DNA of 33,222 nt from Acidobacteriota bacterium (GTDB lineage Bacteria; Acidobacteriota; Thermoanaerobaculia; Gp7-AA8), in assembly GCA_003223635.1 (NCBI GenBank), contig QHVS01000156.1, forward strand, positions 1-33,222, read 5' to 3'. The translations under genes and the position numbers were made by a program. Under the pieces are notes generated by a model that saw only the letters and a list, made by a program, of their open reading frames with translations, was not told the origin of the DNA and ran no database searches. Shown piece by piece: positions 1 through 9,740 of this stretch (the stretch's first letter is position 1; every line of letters starts with the position of its first letter).

Positions 1-1
1 C

Positions 2-1582
2 TCCACCGATCTCTACGTCGACAAGGCGTCCGTCCTGAACCGGCCAAAGCGCGAGGAGTCCTACTTCTTTCCCTTGTACCGCGACGGGCTGCGGGAGCTC
101 ACGTTCACTCCTCAGGTGACGCAAGCCGATTTGAACGGCCTCCTCTCCACACTGGAAATCAAGGACCGCGATCTCGGACCGGGCGACGACATGGTCAATC
201 ATCTCTGGCGTCGCGATCTGACCACAATCACTCACAGCGCGATCGATGGTATCGGTGAGTCAGAAGACGCGGGAGAGGGAGGAGCCAGCGAGCTGCACGG
301 CCTGATCGCCGAGTTGGCGGACAAGATCAAGAATCCAGCCGCCCCCACCCTGGGCCAATCCTACGCGTTCGTGCTCGATGCCGACATGAAGGTGGCTGCT
401 CAGGACCTCCACTATGACGCCACGACGATGCGTCGCACGTTCGAAGAGAATCCGGCCGTTCTGCGGTTGTCGGACGAGCAAGCCGCGCAGCTCCGCGCGG
501 AGCTTGGAGAGGATCGCGATCAAATTCTTGTGGAACGCTTCATCGAGATCCTGCTGGTGATCGTTCGTTCACCGGGAAAGTCGATCGACGGGGCGGTGCT
601 CGCTCCAGTCTTCCAGCAGCTGGCCGACGCATATTGGAACGCACACGACTACGCTCGTGTGGCGGCGATTCTGACGCCCGTCCTCGCGGCTGCCAGCGAT
701 GCTCCTACTCCCGAGCATCGGGCGGCGATGGCGGATGTGGTTCGCCGCTTCGTCACTCCGGAGCGGCTGAACATCATCCTTCTCGATTTTGTCGGCGGAG
801 CGCTCGCGCCAAAGATCGCCATGCGCTTCTGGGACTTCGTGCCCGACGAGGTTGTCTGGCCGATTCTGCTCGACGCCTGGTCGCGTCTTCCGGAAGGTGA
901 AACGCGGACGCTGGTACTCAACGCACTGCGCACCCGTCTGGCCAGAAACCTCGACCTGCTGCGGCAGACGCTCTCCTCTCCGGAGCCCGCTCGCATCCGG
1001 GCCGCACTGGCGCTGCTCGATGCGAAGACGGAAAAGATCTTCATCAATGACGTCATCCGCCTGGCCGAGCACCCGGAGGAGTCGATCCGGATCAAGGGGC
1101 TGGCGGCAGCGGCGCGAGTGGGTGGGCCGGCAGGATTCGAAGTCCTGTGGAAAGCGATGGAGAGCGACCCTTCGAAATCCGTTCGCCTCTATGCCTTTCG
1201 CGCGGTTTCCACGACGCAGTGGCCGGGATTTGCACCGCGGCTGCAAGCGCTGGTGACCGACTCTCAATTCGCCCAGCGGCCAGCGTGGGAGCGCGAGAAA
1301 TACGTGCGCCTTCTTGGCGCAATCGCCGGCCCGCAGGCTCAGCCTCTATTCGAATCATGGATCCCGTCGAAGCGCTGGTTGTGGCAGACGAAGGACCTGG
1401 AGATGCTCGAGCTGGCGCTGCGAGGGCTCGGCTCGACCGGAGCCAGCGGATTGGAACGGGTGCGGGCGCTCGCAGCGGGCGGCGGGAAGCCTGCCGAGGT
1501 CGCGAGGAAGGTCCTGGAGAGCCTCTCTGGCGAAGGGGGTCTCGAAGGGAAGCGAACCCTGGCCGGCTCGAGCAAGCCATGA
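2..1582 (+). CDS. HEAT-repeat domain protein (5' end outside window)
   Basis: Frame stays open upstream of the listed ORF start to the window edge (STDLYVDKASVLNRPKREESYFFPLYRDG...); helical repeats such as 'ARIRAALALLDAKTEKIFINDVIRLAEHPEESIRIKGLAAAARVGG'. Confidence 0.75.
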   Translation, partial: STDLYVDKASVLNRPKREESYFFPLYRDGLRELTFTPQVTQADLNGLLSTLEIKDRDLGPGDDMVNHLWRRDLTTITHSAIDGIGESEDAGEGGASELHGLIAELADKIKNPAAPTLGQSYAFVLDADMKVAAQDLHYDATTMRRTFEENPAVLRLSDEQAAQLRAELGEDRDQILVERFIEILLVIVRSPGKSIDGAVLAPVFQQLADAYWNAHDYARVAAILTPVLAAASDAPTPEHRAAMADVVRRFVTPERLNIILLDFVGGALAPKIAMRFWDFVPDEVVWPILLDAWSRLPEGETRTLVLNALRTRLARNLDLLRQTLSSPEPARIRAALALLDAKTEKIFINDVIRLAEHPEESIRIKGLAAAARVGGPAGFEVLWKAMESDPSKSVRLYAFRAVSTTQWPGFAPRLQALVTDSQFAQRPAWEREKYVRLLGAIAGPQAQPLFESWIPSKRWLWQTKDLEMLELALRGLGSTGASGLERVRALAAGGGKPAEVARKVLESLSGEGGLEGKRTLAGSSKP

Positions 1583-3069
1583 CCGACCCGACGAAGTCGC
1601 AGCAGCCGACCCAGCGCGTCACGATCGACGACCTCGCCCTGCGCGGCGCGGACAACGTGCTCGGAGAAGGCCCGAATGCCGTGATGCACACCTGGTTTCA
1701 GCTCTTTCGCACCGCGCAGATTCACGCCATCGACAATCAGGCGCTGCAGCGGCCGATCGTGGCCATGGTTGAAATGACGAACGACGTGGTTCCACGTGAA
1801 GGCCACGTGTCATTCCAGGCGAAAGACAAATCCATTTTCGTCAACGGCGCGAAGCTTCGCCTCTCGACGGATGAATACGAGCTGGCCGGGGCAGTCTTCG
1901 ATTTCTTCGAAGAGCGCGGGATGGGGGGCTTCACCATCAGCAAGCCGATGGACGCAGACGCAGTGCGCAAGCTCCTGGCGGTGCTGGTATACACACCGCC
2001 GGCCGATCGAAAGTTCGAGAAGCTGGACGCGGCGCTCAAAGCGGCGGGCATTCCGTTTCGCCTCAACAAGCCGCTCGGCGCATCAAAGAGCAATGAAGAA
2101 ATGGCGCTCGAGCGCCGCAGTTACACGTTCTTCACTTACTCGAAGCTCGTCGTCCTCTATCGCAGCCTGATCAGCGACGACAAGCTGAACATGCAGCGGC
2201 GAACGTATTACTTGAAGAAGATCGCGCGCACCATACAGGCGCTCGTCGACATCTGCATCGAGGACGACCACACGTTCCTGGGATCGTCTTCGGTGAAGAG
2301 CGGCGAAGCCTACGCGCCGCATCACGCCGCCAACGTCGCGGTCTTGTCGATCGCCCTCGGCGAGAAGCTCGGCCTCTCCAAAGTCGCTCTGGCCGATCTT
2401 GGTCTGGCCGCGGTGTTTCATGACGTAGGCATCCGGTCCTGCCCCGCCGAACTTCTGGAAAAGCGGCAGGCCCTTGACGCGAGCGAACGGGCGGTCATCG
2501 AGCAGCATCCGCTCCGTTCGGTCGAGTATCTTCTGCAGGAACGCACGTTCAGCAAGTCCGTGCTTTCCCGCATCGTGGTGGCCTTCGAGCATCACCGGAC
2601 GTACGACGGCGCCGGATATCCCTTCGGCAGCCGCCGGCCCGACCTGATGGCGCGTATCGTGACCATTGCCGACGTGTACGACGCCCTGACGACCCAACGT
2701 CCCTGGCGAAAGGCCCATCTGCCCGACGAGGCGCTGGGAATGATGATGCGCGAGTCGGGAAAGCGATTTGATCCGGCGCTTCTCTCCGTGTTCGTCAATA
2801 CTCTGGGGCTTTATCCGATCGGCACGCTCGTCCGACTGGACAGCGGTGAGCTTGCAGTCGTGGTCTACAGCGGCGGCGAAGGCGAGCGCATCAGCCGGCC
2901 GATCGTCGCCCTTCTGGGGCGCGATGGGAAACCGGCAGGAACCGTCGATCTCGCCGAACGCGCGCCCTCAGGCAGTTACAAGCGCACCGTCACAGCATCC
3001 GAAGATCCGGCAAAGTATGGTCTGCAGACCTCCGCGTTCGTCGCCGGCAGCGCGGGAGTGACACAGTAA
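1579..3069 (+). CDS. HD-GYP-like domain protein
   Basis: ATGA overlap with upstream CDS; motifs HHAANVAV, FHDVGIR, IEQHPLRSVEYLL, HHRTYDGAGYPFG, ADVYDALTTQRPWRKA. Confidence 0.85.
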   Translation: MTDPTKSQQPTQRVTIDDLALRGADNVLGEGPNAVMHTWFQLFRTAQIHAIDNQALQRPIVAMVEMTNDVVPREGHVSFQAKDKSIFVNGAKLRLSTDEYELAGAVFDFFEERGMGGFTISKPMDADAVRKLLAVLVYTPPADRKFEKLDAALKAAGIPFRLNKPLGASKSNEEMALERRSYTFFTYSKLVVLYRSLISDDKLNMQRRTYYLKKIARTIQALVDICIEDDHTFLGSSSVKSGEAYAPHHAANVAVLSIALGEKLGLSKVALADLGLAAVFHDVGIRSCPAELLEKRQALDASERAVIEQHPLRSVEYLLQERTFSKSVLSRIVVAFEHHRTYDGAGYPFGSRRPDLMARIVTIADVYDALTTQRPWRKAHLPDEALGMMMRESGKRFDPALLSVFVNTLGLYPIGTLVRLDSGELAVVVYSGGEGERISRPIVALLGRDGKPAGTVDLAERAPSGSYKRTVTASEDPAKYGLQTSAFVAGSAGVTQ

Positions 3070-3072
3070 CTC

Positions 3073-5259
3073 ATGGTCGATCGGCGCGATCGTCTTGCCG
3101 GAATGACCGGGACGCCGCCGAGCGCGGCGAACACGCCGACGCAGCGGCTGGAGCGAACGGTCGTGTCCCCCCGCCCAGCCCGACGTCAGGCATTGCTGTA
3201 CGCGCCACCGCCCGTCGCGGCCGCGCCGTATCTCACGATCCTGGAATCCGAGGGCCTCGACGTACTCGTGGCGAACAGCATGGACAGCGCCGCGGTACTC
3301 CTGTCCAACGCTTCTCCCGCGCTGATCATCGCGTTGGTGCCGGTGCTGGGCGACGAATTGCGTGAGCTGTTCCGGAAACATGCTCCGAACGCCGAGATCC
3401 GGGCGCTTCCCGGGCTGACGCCGATGCTCGAAGATGCGGTGGTGCGGCCGCGCGACGCGTTCGAATTCGCCATCCGGACCATCGTGGCCGCCGCCGGCGT
3501 GATTTCCGCGTCACGAAAGACACCGCGGGAGCGGACGGTGCGCATTCTCCAATTGACGGAGGGCGCTACAGCGGCGATGCGCTTCTCCGATACCGACGCT
3601 GCTGCCGCTCGGGTGATCGCCGCGCTTTACGACGTGCCGCAGGCGCTCTCCGGAGATGAGAGCGGCGCGCGAACCGAACGTGACCACGAAACACGAAGAC
3701 GTGAGCGAGACACTCACCGTTCGCTCCTCGCGGAGTTTATCGCCGGCCTCCAGTCGCCATTCCCGATCATCGTCTCGCCATCGCCCGGCGATCCCGCGCA
3801 GCGGCTTCCCGTGCCGCTGGAGATCGTGGAAGCGGCGGGGGCCTTCGCTCTGCTCCAGGAAGCCCGGATTCCGCAGGCCGCGGTGGCCCTTCGCAAACTC
3901 GCTGTGTCAGGCGACCTGCATCCAATCGCTGTCGAGGCGATCATCAAGGCCGCCGCGCAGGAAACCGATGCCGCAGCTCGCGGCCGCATTCTCATCATCG
4001 ACAGCGATGCCGGCGCGCGGAACCTCCTCGCCTTGCGCCTGGCCAATGAAGGTTATGGCACCGATGCCGCTGCCGATGGCCGCGCGGCGCTGGAGATCAT
4101 CCGCCGTGAGCCACCGGCGCTGATTATCAGCGAGACGGTCCTGGCAGGAATGGACGGCTTCACGCTGCTGGACACGCTCCGGCGGGAAGGGCGCAACATT
4201 CCGTTCGTCTTTCTTTCCGCGCGCAATGATGCCCTCTCCATGAACAAGGGACTGCTCCTTGGCGCGGCCGACTTCCTGGCCAAGCCGATCAACACCGAAG
4301 TCCTGATGACGAAGCTGCAGAAGCTCCTGGGACAGGCGCTTGCGGCCGCAGAGGTCTCGGCGCGCATTTCCCTCTCCGACGTCAGCAGCGGGTCGCAACA
4401 GCACCCGACCGTCACGTACGCCCAGCTCGAGCCGGGCGTTTCCATCCTCGGGCGTTTCCGTCTCGTCGCCGATCTCGGCGAGGGCGGCATGGGCAAGGTA
4501 TTCCGCGCGCGCGACGAGCGGCTGGAAGAAGACGTCGTGATCAAGGTGATGAAGGAATCGCTGACCGGCGATCCGAAGACGCTCGAGCACTTCAAACGCG
4601 AAATCCGTCTGGCGCGCAAGATTTCTCATCCGGCCGTCGTCCGCATCTTCGACTTCTGGGAAGTCGGCCCGTTGAAATTCGTAACCATGGAGTTCTTGCC
4701 GGGAACCGATCTGGCGAACGAAATCGAACGGCGGGGAGCGTTTCCGCTACCGGTAGGGCTGCGCATCGCCGCAGAATTCTTCGAGGGTCTCGCCGCCGCA
4801 CACGAGCTCGGCGTCGTGCACCGCGGCATCAAGCCGCACAACGTTTTTCTTCTGAGCGGAGGCCGGGTCAAGATTCTCGATTTCGGCATCGCCCAGGGAC
4901 TGGACCCCGAGCGACCGGACCACACCGTCACCACGAGCGTGATCGGAACGCCTGACTACATGAGTCCCGAACAGCTCGTGGGGCAGAAACTCGATGCGCG
5001 CACCGACATTTACTCCGCCGGCGTAATGCTGTACGAGTTGCTGACCGGGTCGCTTCCGTTTGATGACTCCGACCGCGCGACGGCCGTTACGTCGCGGCTG
5101 CATCGAGATCCGTTGCCGCCGTCGCGCTACAACGCGAAGATCCCGGCCGCGGTCGACGAATTCATCCTTCGCTTGCTCGCTCGCAACCGCGAGGAGCGAT
5201 GCCAGGAGGCCCGCAGCGCGGCGACGGAGCTGCGCAATATTTTGCGATCGCTGCGGTAA
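3073..5259 (+). CDS. Receiver-domain / Ser-Thr protein kinase fusion, likely with an extra N-terminal receiver-like domain
   Basis: Receiver-like RILIIDSDAGARNLLALRLANEGY...LIISETVLAGMDGF...FLAKPI, then kinase LGEGGMGKVF, VVIK, HRGIKPHN, DFG, GTPDYMSPEQ, DIYSAGVMLYELLTG. Confidence 0.9.
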   Translation: MVDRRDRLAGMTGTPPSAANTPTQRLERTVVSPRPARRQALLYAPPPVAAAPYLTILESEGLDVLVANSMDSAAVLLSNASPALIIALVPVLGDELRELFRKHAPNAEIRALPGLTPMLEDAVVRPRDAFEFAIRTIVAAAGVISASRKTPRERTVRILQLTEGATAAMRFSDTDAAAARVIAALYDVPQALSGDESGARTERDHETRRRERDTHRSLLAEFIAGLQSPFPIIVSPSPGDPAQRLPVPLEIVEAAGAFALLQEARIPQAAVALRKLAVSGDLHPIAVEAIIKAAAQETDAAARGRILIIDSDAGARNLLALRLANEGYGTDAAADGRAALEIIRREPPALIISETVLAGMDGFTLLDTLRREGRNIPFVFLSARNDALSMNKGLLLGAADFLAKPINTEVLMTKLQKLLGQALAAAEVSARISLSDVSSGSQQHPTVTYAQLEPGVSILGRFRLVADLGEGGMGKVFRARDERLEEDVVIKVMKESLTGDPKTLEHFKREIRLARKISHPAVVRIFDFWEVGPLKFVTMEFLPGTDLANEIERRGAFPLPVGLRIAAEFFEGLAAAHELGVVHRGIKPHNVFLLSGGRVKILDFGIAQGLDPERPDHTVTTSVIGTPDYMSPEQLVGQKLDARTDIYSAGVMLYELLTGSLPFDDSDRATAVTSRLHRDPLPPSRYNAKIPAAVDEFILRLLARNREERCQEARSAATELRNILRSLR

Positions 5260-5266
5260 TCAGAGT

Positions 5267-5422
5267 TCATCCTGAGCGCGGGCGGGCCGAGGGGTGGGAG
5301 CGAAGGATCTCCGGTGGCGCAGCGGGGCGAGTGCCATGGTCAGCGCGCGTGGCGAAGAGGATCGCTGTGCCACCGTAGATCCTTCGCTCCCACCCACCAC
5401 ACACACACTCGCTCAGGATAGA
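5267..5422. repeat. Long imperfect inverted repeat, intergenic
   Basis: Left arm 5267-5326 pairs with right arm about 5361-5422; includes 18 nt perfectly complementary (ggtgggagcgaaggatct 5293-5310 / agatccttcgctcccacc 5377-5394). Confidence 0.85.
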
Positions 5423-5434
5423 CTGCACGGGGCA

Positions 5435-7039
5435 GTGCTGCCCGCTATCCTCGCCGCTTTGATCCTCACCAACGGAAAGATCTGGATCGGCGACGCTTCC
5501 ATGGCCGCGGCGATGGCCATCGAGGGAAATCGGATCATCGCTGTGGGGTCCAACGCCACGATCGCCAAACTCACGACCGCGAGCGATCAAGTCATCGATC
5601 TTCACGGCCGTCTCGCCGTTCCCGGCTTCATCGACAACCACACGCACTTCATCGAGGGTGGATTCGAGCTCTCGCGCGTCCAACTTCGCGATGCCGCGAC
5701 ACCGCAGGAGTTCGCCCGCCGAATCGGCGAATACGCGGGAAAGGTGGGGAAAGGAAAATGGGTGACTGGTGGCGAGTGGGATCACACCATCTGGAACCCG
5801 CCGGCCTTGCCAACGAGGCAGCTCATCGACGCCCGAACGCCCGAGAATCCGGTCTTCGTGTACCGCCTGGATGGCCATATGGCCTTGGCCAATTCGCTGG
5901 CCCTGAAACTCGGCGGCGTCACGCGGGACACTCCCGATCCCTCCGGCGGAACGATCGTGCGCGATTCGAGCGGCGAACCGACCGGCATCCTGAAAGACGC
6001 GGCGACATCGTACGTCGAACGAGTGATCCCTTCGGCGACGACGGACGAGCGCATCGCTGCCGCTCGCGCGGCGTTGGCCGAAGCGGCCCGCTTCGGCGTG
6101 ACGGCGTTCGGCGACATGTCCAGTGGGGAAGCGTTCGAAGACTTCAGAGCCTATCAGCGCCTGGAAAAGGATGGCTTGCTGACGGCGCGTGTCTATCTGT
6201 TCACGCCGATCGCCGAATACAAACGGCTCGTCGCCGCATCTGTGGAGAAAGCCTTCGGCAGCGATCGCCTGCGCGTCGGCGGACTGAAAGGATTTGCTGA
6301 CGGTTCGCTCGGCTCGTCGACCGCGGCGTTTTTCGAGCCGTTCTCCGATGACCCCAACAACCGCGGCTTGACGATGGAGGCGATGGCCGACGGCAGGATG
6401 AAGTCGTTTGTGACCGACGCGAACTCCAGCAACCTTCAGATCGCCATTCACGCCATCGGCGATCGCGCGAATGACGAAGTGCTCAGGATCTACGAAACGA
6501 TTCCCAACGAGCGAGAGCGGCGCTTCCGGATCGAGCATGCCCAGCATCTGAGCCCGGCGCTGATCAGACGCTTTGCCGACGACCGCGTGATCGCCTCCAT
6601 GCAGCCCTATCACGCCATCGATGACGGGCGGTGGGCGGAGAAGAAGATCGGCCACGAGCGTTCGCGCTGGACCTACGCGTTCCGGTCGTTGCTCGATTCC
6701 GGCGCAGTCGTGACGTTTGGATCCGACTGGACCGTCGCACCACTCAATCCCATCCTGGGCGTTTACGCCGCGGTCACCCGGCGAACGCTCGACGGAAAGA
6801 ATCCCAACGGGTGGATTCCCGAGCAGAAGATCACCGTGGAGGAAGCGCTGCGCTGCTACACCGCGAACAACGCCTGGGCCATGTTCCGGGAGAAGGAGAT
6901 CGGGAAGATCGCGCCCGGCATGCTGGCCGACGTGGTCGTGCTGTCCGATGACCTCTTCAAGATCGCGCCGGAGAGAATCGACGGCGTCAAAGTGGATTAC
7001 ACAATCTTCGACGGTCGCGTGATTTACGAACGGCATTAG
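5435..7039 (+). CDS. Amidohydrolase family protein (YtcJ-like)
   Basis: GTG start chosen downstream of the inverted repeat (VLPAILAALILTNGKIWIG); motifs VPGFIDNHTHFIEGG, GFADGSLGSSTAAF, IHAIGDRANDEVL, FRIEHAQHL, FGSDWTVAPLNP. Confidence 0.85.
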   Translation: MLPAILAALILTNGKIWIGDASMAAAMAIEGNRIIAVGSNATIAKLTTASDQVIDLHGRLAVPGFIDNHTHFIEGGFELSRVQLRDAATPQEFARRIGEYAGKVGKGKWVTGGEWDHTIWNPPALPTRQLIDARTPENPVFVYRLDGHMALANSLALKLGGVTRDTPDPSGGTIVRDSSGEPTGILKDAATSYVERVIPSATTDERIAAARAALAEAARFGVTAFGDMSSGEAFEDFRAYQRLEKDGLLTARVYLFTPIAEYKRLVAASVEKAFGSDRLRVGGLKGFADGSLGSSTAAFFEPFSDDPNNRGLTMEAMADGRMKSFVTDANSSNLQIAIHAIGDRANDEVLRIYETIPNERERRFRIEHAQHLSPALIRRFADDRVIASMQPYHAIDDGRWAEKKIGHERSRWTYAFRSLLDSGAVVTFGSDWTVAPLNPILGVYAAVTRRTLDGKNPNGWIPEQKITVEEALRCYTANNAWAMFREKEIGKIAPGMLADVVVLSDDLFKIAPERIDGVKVDYTIFDGRVIYERH

Positions 7040-7075
7040 TACCGCTGGCAACCTGCCGCTGGAAGCCGGCGGTAC
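7039..7075. terminator. Hairpin between convergent genes, possible bidirectional terminator
   Basis: gtaccgctggc ... gccggcggtac, 10 of 11 pairing, between convergent CDS ends. Confidence 0.45.
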
Positions 7076-7078
7076 CGA

Positions 7079-7651
7079 TCACCCCACGATCACATCCAGC
7101 TCGTTGATGATCTCGTTGATCGAGTGGAAGCGAAGCGACGCCGGGTCGGAGATCAGCCCGTCGAGCGCCGGTGTGGCGAAGCCGGCAGCGGCCACTTGCT
7201 GGCGCAGCGGAAGCGCTTCCGCCCGCAACTGATCGGGCGGGTGCGGCAGCGGCTCTTGCGCTGCCCCTTCCGGTCGATAGGTCTGGCGCTCGATGGCCAC
7301 CCGCCGCGCACGGAGTTTCGATTGAAACGCGCGAATCGCGTTGCTGACTGCAGGCGAGAGCGACGTCGCCTGTTTCAACTGCGCCACATCGGCCTGAAGC
7401 ATCTCCAGCGCCGGGATGACATTCGTTGCGTCTGCGGCGCTCAGCTCGTTGACGATGGCCGCAACATCATTCAACGCGAAGTCGATGTCGTTGACGGCCG
7501 CGGCGCTCAACGACTGACCGGCCATTTCCACCGCGTTCATGAGAACGGTCATCGACAGGCGCAACTGCGAGGCGAACATCTCATCGGTCACAGCGTCGAC
7601 TACCGTCTTCAATTGGAAGACCGCTGCTTCCAGCATGACCACATCGTTCAT
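7079..7651 (-). CDS. Uncharacterised helical protein, overlapping the slipin gene
   Basis: 190 aa ORF; start overlaps the stop of the slipin CDS by 4 nt; no family recognised. Confidence 0.6.
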   Translation of the reverse strand: MNDVVMLEAAVFQLKTVVDAVTDEMFASQLRLSMTVLMNAVEMAGQSLSAAAVNDIDFALNDVAAIVNELSAADATNVIPALEMLQADVAQLKQATSLSPAVSNAIRAFQSKLRARRVAIERQTYRPEGAAQEPLPHPPDQLRAEALPLRQQVAAAGFATPALDGLISDPASLRFHSINEIINELDVIVG

Positions 7652-8403
7652 TGACGTTTCACCAGCTCGGCAAGGCCGCTCAGGATGTCGATGGGGAGCG
7701 GGAACACGATCGTGGTGTTCTTTTCAACTCCGATCTCCGTCAGCGTCTGCAGATAGCGGAGCTGCAGCGCCACCGGTTCGCTAGCCAGGATCTTGGCCGC
7801 GTCGGCCAGCCGCTGCGAAGCGGCAAACTCGCCTTCGGCATGGATCGTCTTCGCCCGCTTCTCGCGCTCGGCCTCCGCCTGCTTGGCCATGGCCCGCAGC
7901 ATCGACTCCGGCAGGTCGACCTGCTTCACCGCGACGTCGGCGACCTTCACTCCCCACGGCTCGGTGTGTTGATCGAGGATGCTCTGCACGCGGGTGTTGA
8001 GCGCATCGCGATGTGCCAGCAGCCCGTCGAGCTCGACCTCGCCCAGGACCGAGCGGAGCGTCGTCTGCGCGAACTGGGACGTCTGGTACCGGTAATCGAA
8101 AACCTCGACCACGGCGCGGCGGGGGTCGACCACGCGGAGAAAGACGACCGCATTCACCTTCAGCGTCACGTTGTCGCGAGTGATGATGTCCTGCGGCGGC
8201 ACCTCGAAGGCCTCCTGTCGCAGCGACACGCGCACCATGCGATCGATCGGGGCGAAGACCAGGAAAATCCCCGGCCCCTTCGCCTCCTGCAGCAGCCGGC
8301 CCAGCCGGAAGATCACTCCTCGCTCGTACTCCGGAAGGATCTTGATCGAGCTGAGGATATAGATGCCGAGGATGATGATGATGACGAGCAGACCGACGCT
8401 CAT
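7648..8403 (-). CDS. Slipin / SPFH (stomatin-prohibitin) family membrane protein
   Basis: [37 protein letters not shown]...[20 protein letters not shown]...[22 protein letters not shown]; longer ORF trimmed to this ATG. Confidence 0.9.
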   Translation of the reverse strand: MSVGLLVIIIILGIYILSSIKILPEYERGVIFRLGRLLQEAKGPGIFLVFAPIDRMVRVSLRQEAFEVPPQDIITRDNVTLKVNAVVFLRVVDPRRAVVEVFDYRYQTSQFAQTTLRSVLGEVELDGLLAHRDALNTRVQSILDQHTEPWGVKVADVAVKQVDLPESMLRAMAKQAEAEREKRAKTIHAEGEFAASQRLADAAKILASEPVALQLRYLQTLTEIGVEKNTTIVFPLPIDILSGLAELVKRQ

Positions 8404-8462
8404 AGTTCTCTCCTGACCAGTTGGGCGGCGAGATTGTATCGGATGCCGGCTGCTAACCGGCG

Positions 8463-9731
8463 CTACTCTGCGGGTTCTACGCGCAGGTGCAGCCCGTCGA
8501 CGCCGCTGACCCGCACGCGCGTCCCTTCCGGCAGGGATGTCGGCGCCACGGCGTTCCACAACTCACCGTGCACGAATACTTTCCCTTCCGGACCGAGCTG
8601 TGTTCGCGCCACGCCGATCTCACCGATCATCCCCTCCCGTCCCGTGGCCACCCGCACACGTCGCGCGCGAAGGACGAGAGTGGTCAGGAAGATGGCGATC
8701 AGGCCGATCGGCACGCTGACGATCAGTGCCGTTAGGAGATGGACCCGCATCTCCGGAATCGGACCGTCGACCAGGAAGAGGGCGCCGAAAATCATGCAGA
8801 TGATCCCGCCGATGCCCAGAACGCCATGGGTGGCGTACTTGGCCTCGAGAGCGAAAAGCGTGAATGCGAGGAGCAGCAGGGCCAGGGAGGCGTAGCGGGT
8901 GGGCAGCAAATTGAGCGCGAAGAGCGCCAGAAGAATGGAGATGACGCCTACCACTCCCGGCACGACCGCGCCGGGATGATTGAACTCCGCAAAAATCGCC
9001 AGCGCGCCAAGGGCGAACAGCAGGAAAGCGATGTTGGGGTCCATCAACTTCGAGAGCAGCCGCTCCTTGAGCGACATGTCATAGGTTCGAAGGGGCTTTC
9101 CGACGAGATGCAGCGTGGTCGTGGAGCCGTTGTATCGACGCAGTGTTTTCCCGTCGAAGGCCTGGAAAAGCGATGGCAGATTGGGCGCCACCACGTCGAT
9201 CAACTTCTGGTGCAGGGCCTCGTCTTCGGTGAACGACTTCGATTCGCGCACGGCGCTCTCGGCCACCGTGACGTTGCGGCCGCGACGCGCAGCGATCGTG
9301 CGCATGAATGCCGCCGCATCGTTCTCCATCTTCGTCTTCATGATCTCATCCATCTTTTCGCCGAAGACGACAGGATGCGCCGCGCCGGTGTTCGTGCCCG
9401 GCGCCATCGCCGCGATGTCCGCGGATTCGAGGATGAAAAAGCCTGCCGATGCCGCCCGGGCCCCCGCCGGCGCCACATAGACAATCACCGGCACGCGGGA
9501 GGTCATGATCTTCTCCACGATGGAGCGGGTGGAGTCGATCAGTCCGCCGGGGGTTCGCAGTTCGATGACCACCGCGTCGTCATTCGTGCGGGCCGCTTCA
9601 GTCAACGCCCGTCCGATGAACTCGTCGCTGATCGGATGAATCATGTCGTCGACCGTGATCTTCAGAATCGCGGCCTGCGCGCAGAGGGGGATGGCGAAAG
9701 CGAGTGCGCTGAGCAGAAATCGACGCGGCAT
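8463..9731 (-). CDS. NfeD family protein (ClpP-like serine protease plus NfeD domains)
   Basis: Signal peptide; [48 protein letters not shown]; multiple TM helices; C-terminal OB-like [28 protein letters not shown]. Confidence 0.9.
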   Translation of the reverse strand: MPRRFLLSALAFAIPLCAQAAILKITVDDMIHPISDEFIGRALTEAARTNDDAVVIELRTPGGLIDSTRSIVEKIMTSRVPVIVYVAPAGARAASAGFFILESADIAAMAPGTNTGAAHPVVFGEKMDEIMKTKMENDAAAFMRTIAARRGRNVTVAESAVRESKSFTEDEALHQKLIDVVAPNLPSLFQAFDGKTLRRYNGSTTTLHLVGKPLRTYDMSLKERLLSKLMDPNIAFLLFALGALAIFAEFNHPGAVVPGVVGVISILLALFALNLLPTRYASLALLLLAFTLFALEAKYATHGVLGIGGIICMIFGALFLVDGPIPEMRVHLLTALIVSVPIGLIAIFLTTLVLRARRVRVATGREGMIGEIGVARTQLGPEGKVFVHGELWNAVAPTSLPEGTRVRVSGVDGLHLRVEPAE

Positions 9732-9740
9732 GCACGAATT

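Noticed and set aside
5267-7051. 594-aa minus-strand ORF antisense to the amidohydrolase
   Set aside because: Opposite strand encodes a clear amidohydrolase; no recognisable motifs in the antisense translation, typical of GC-rich shadow ORFs.
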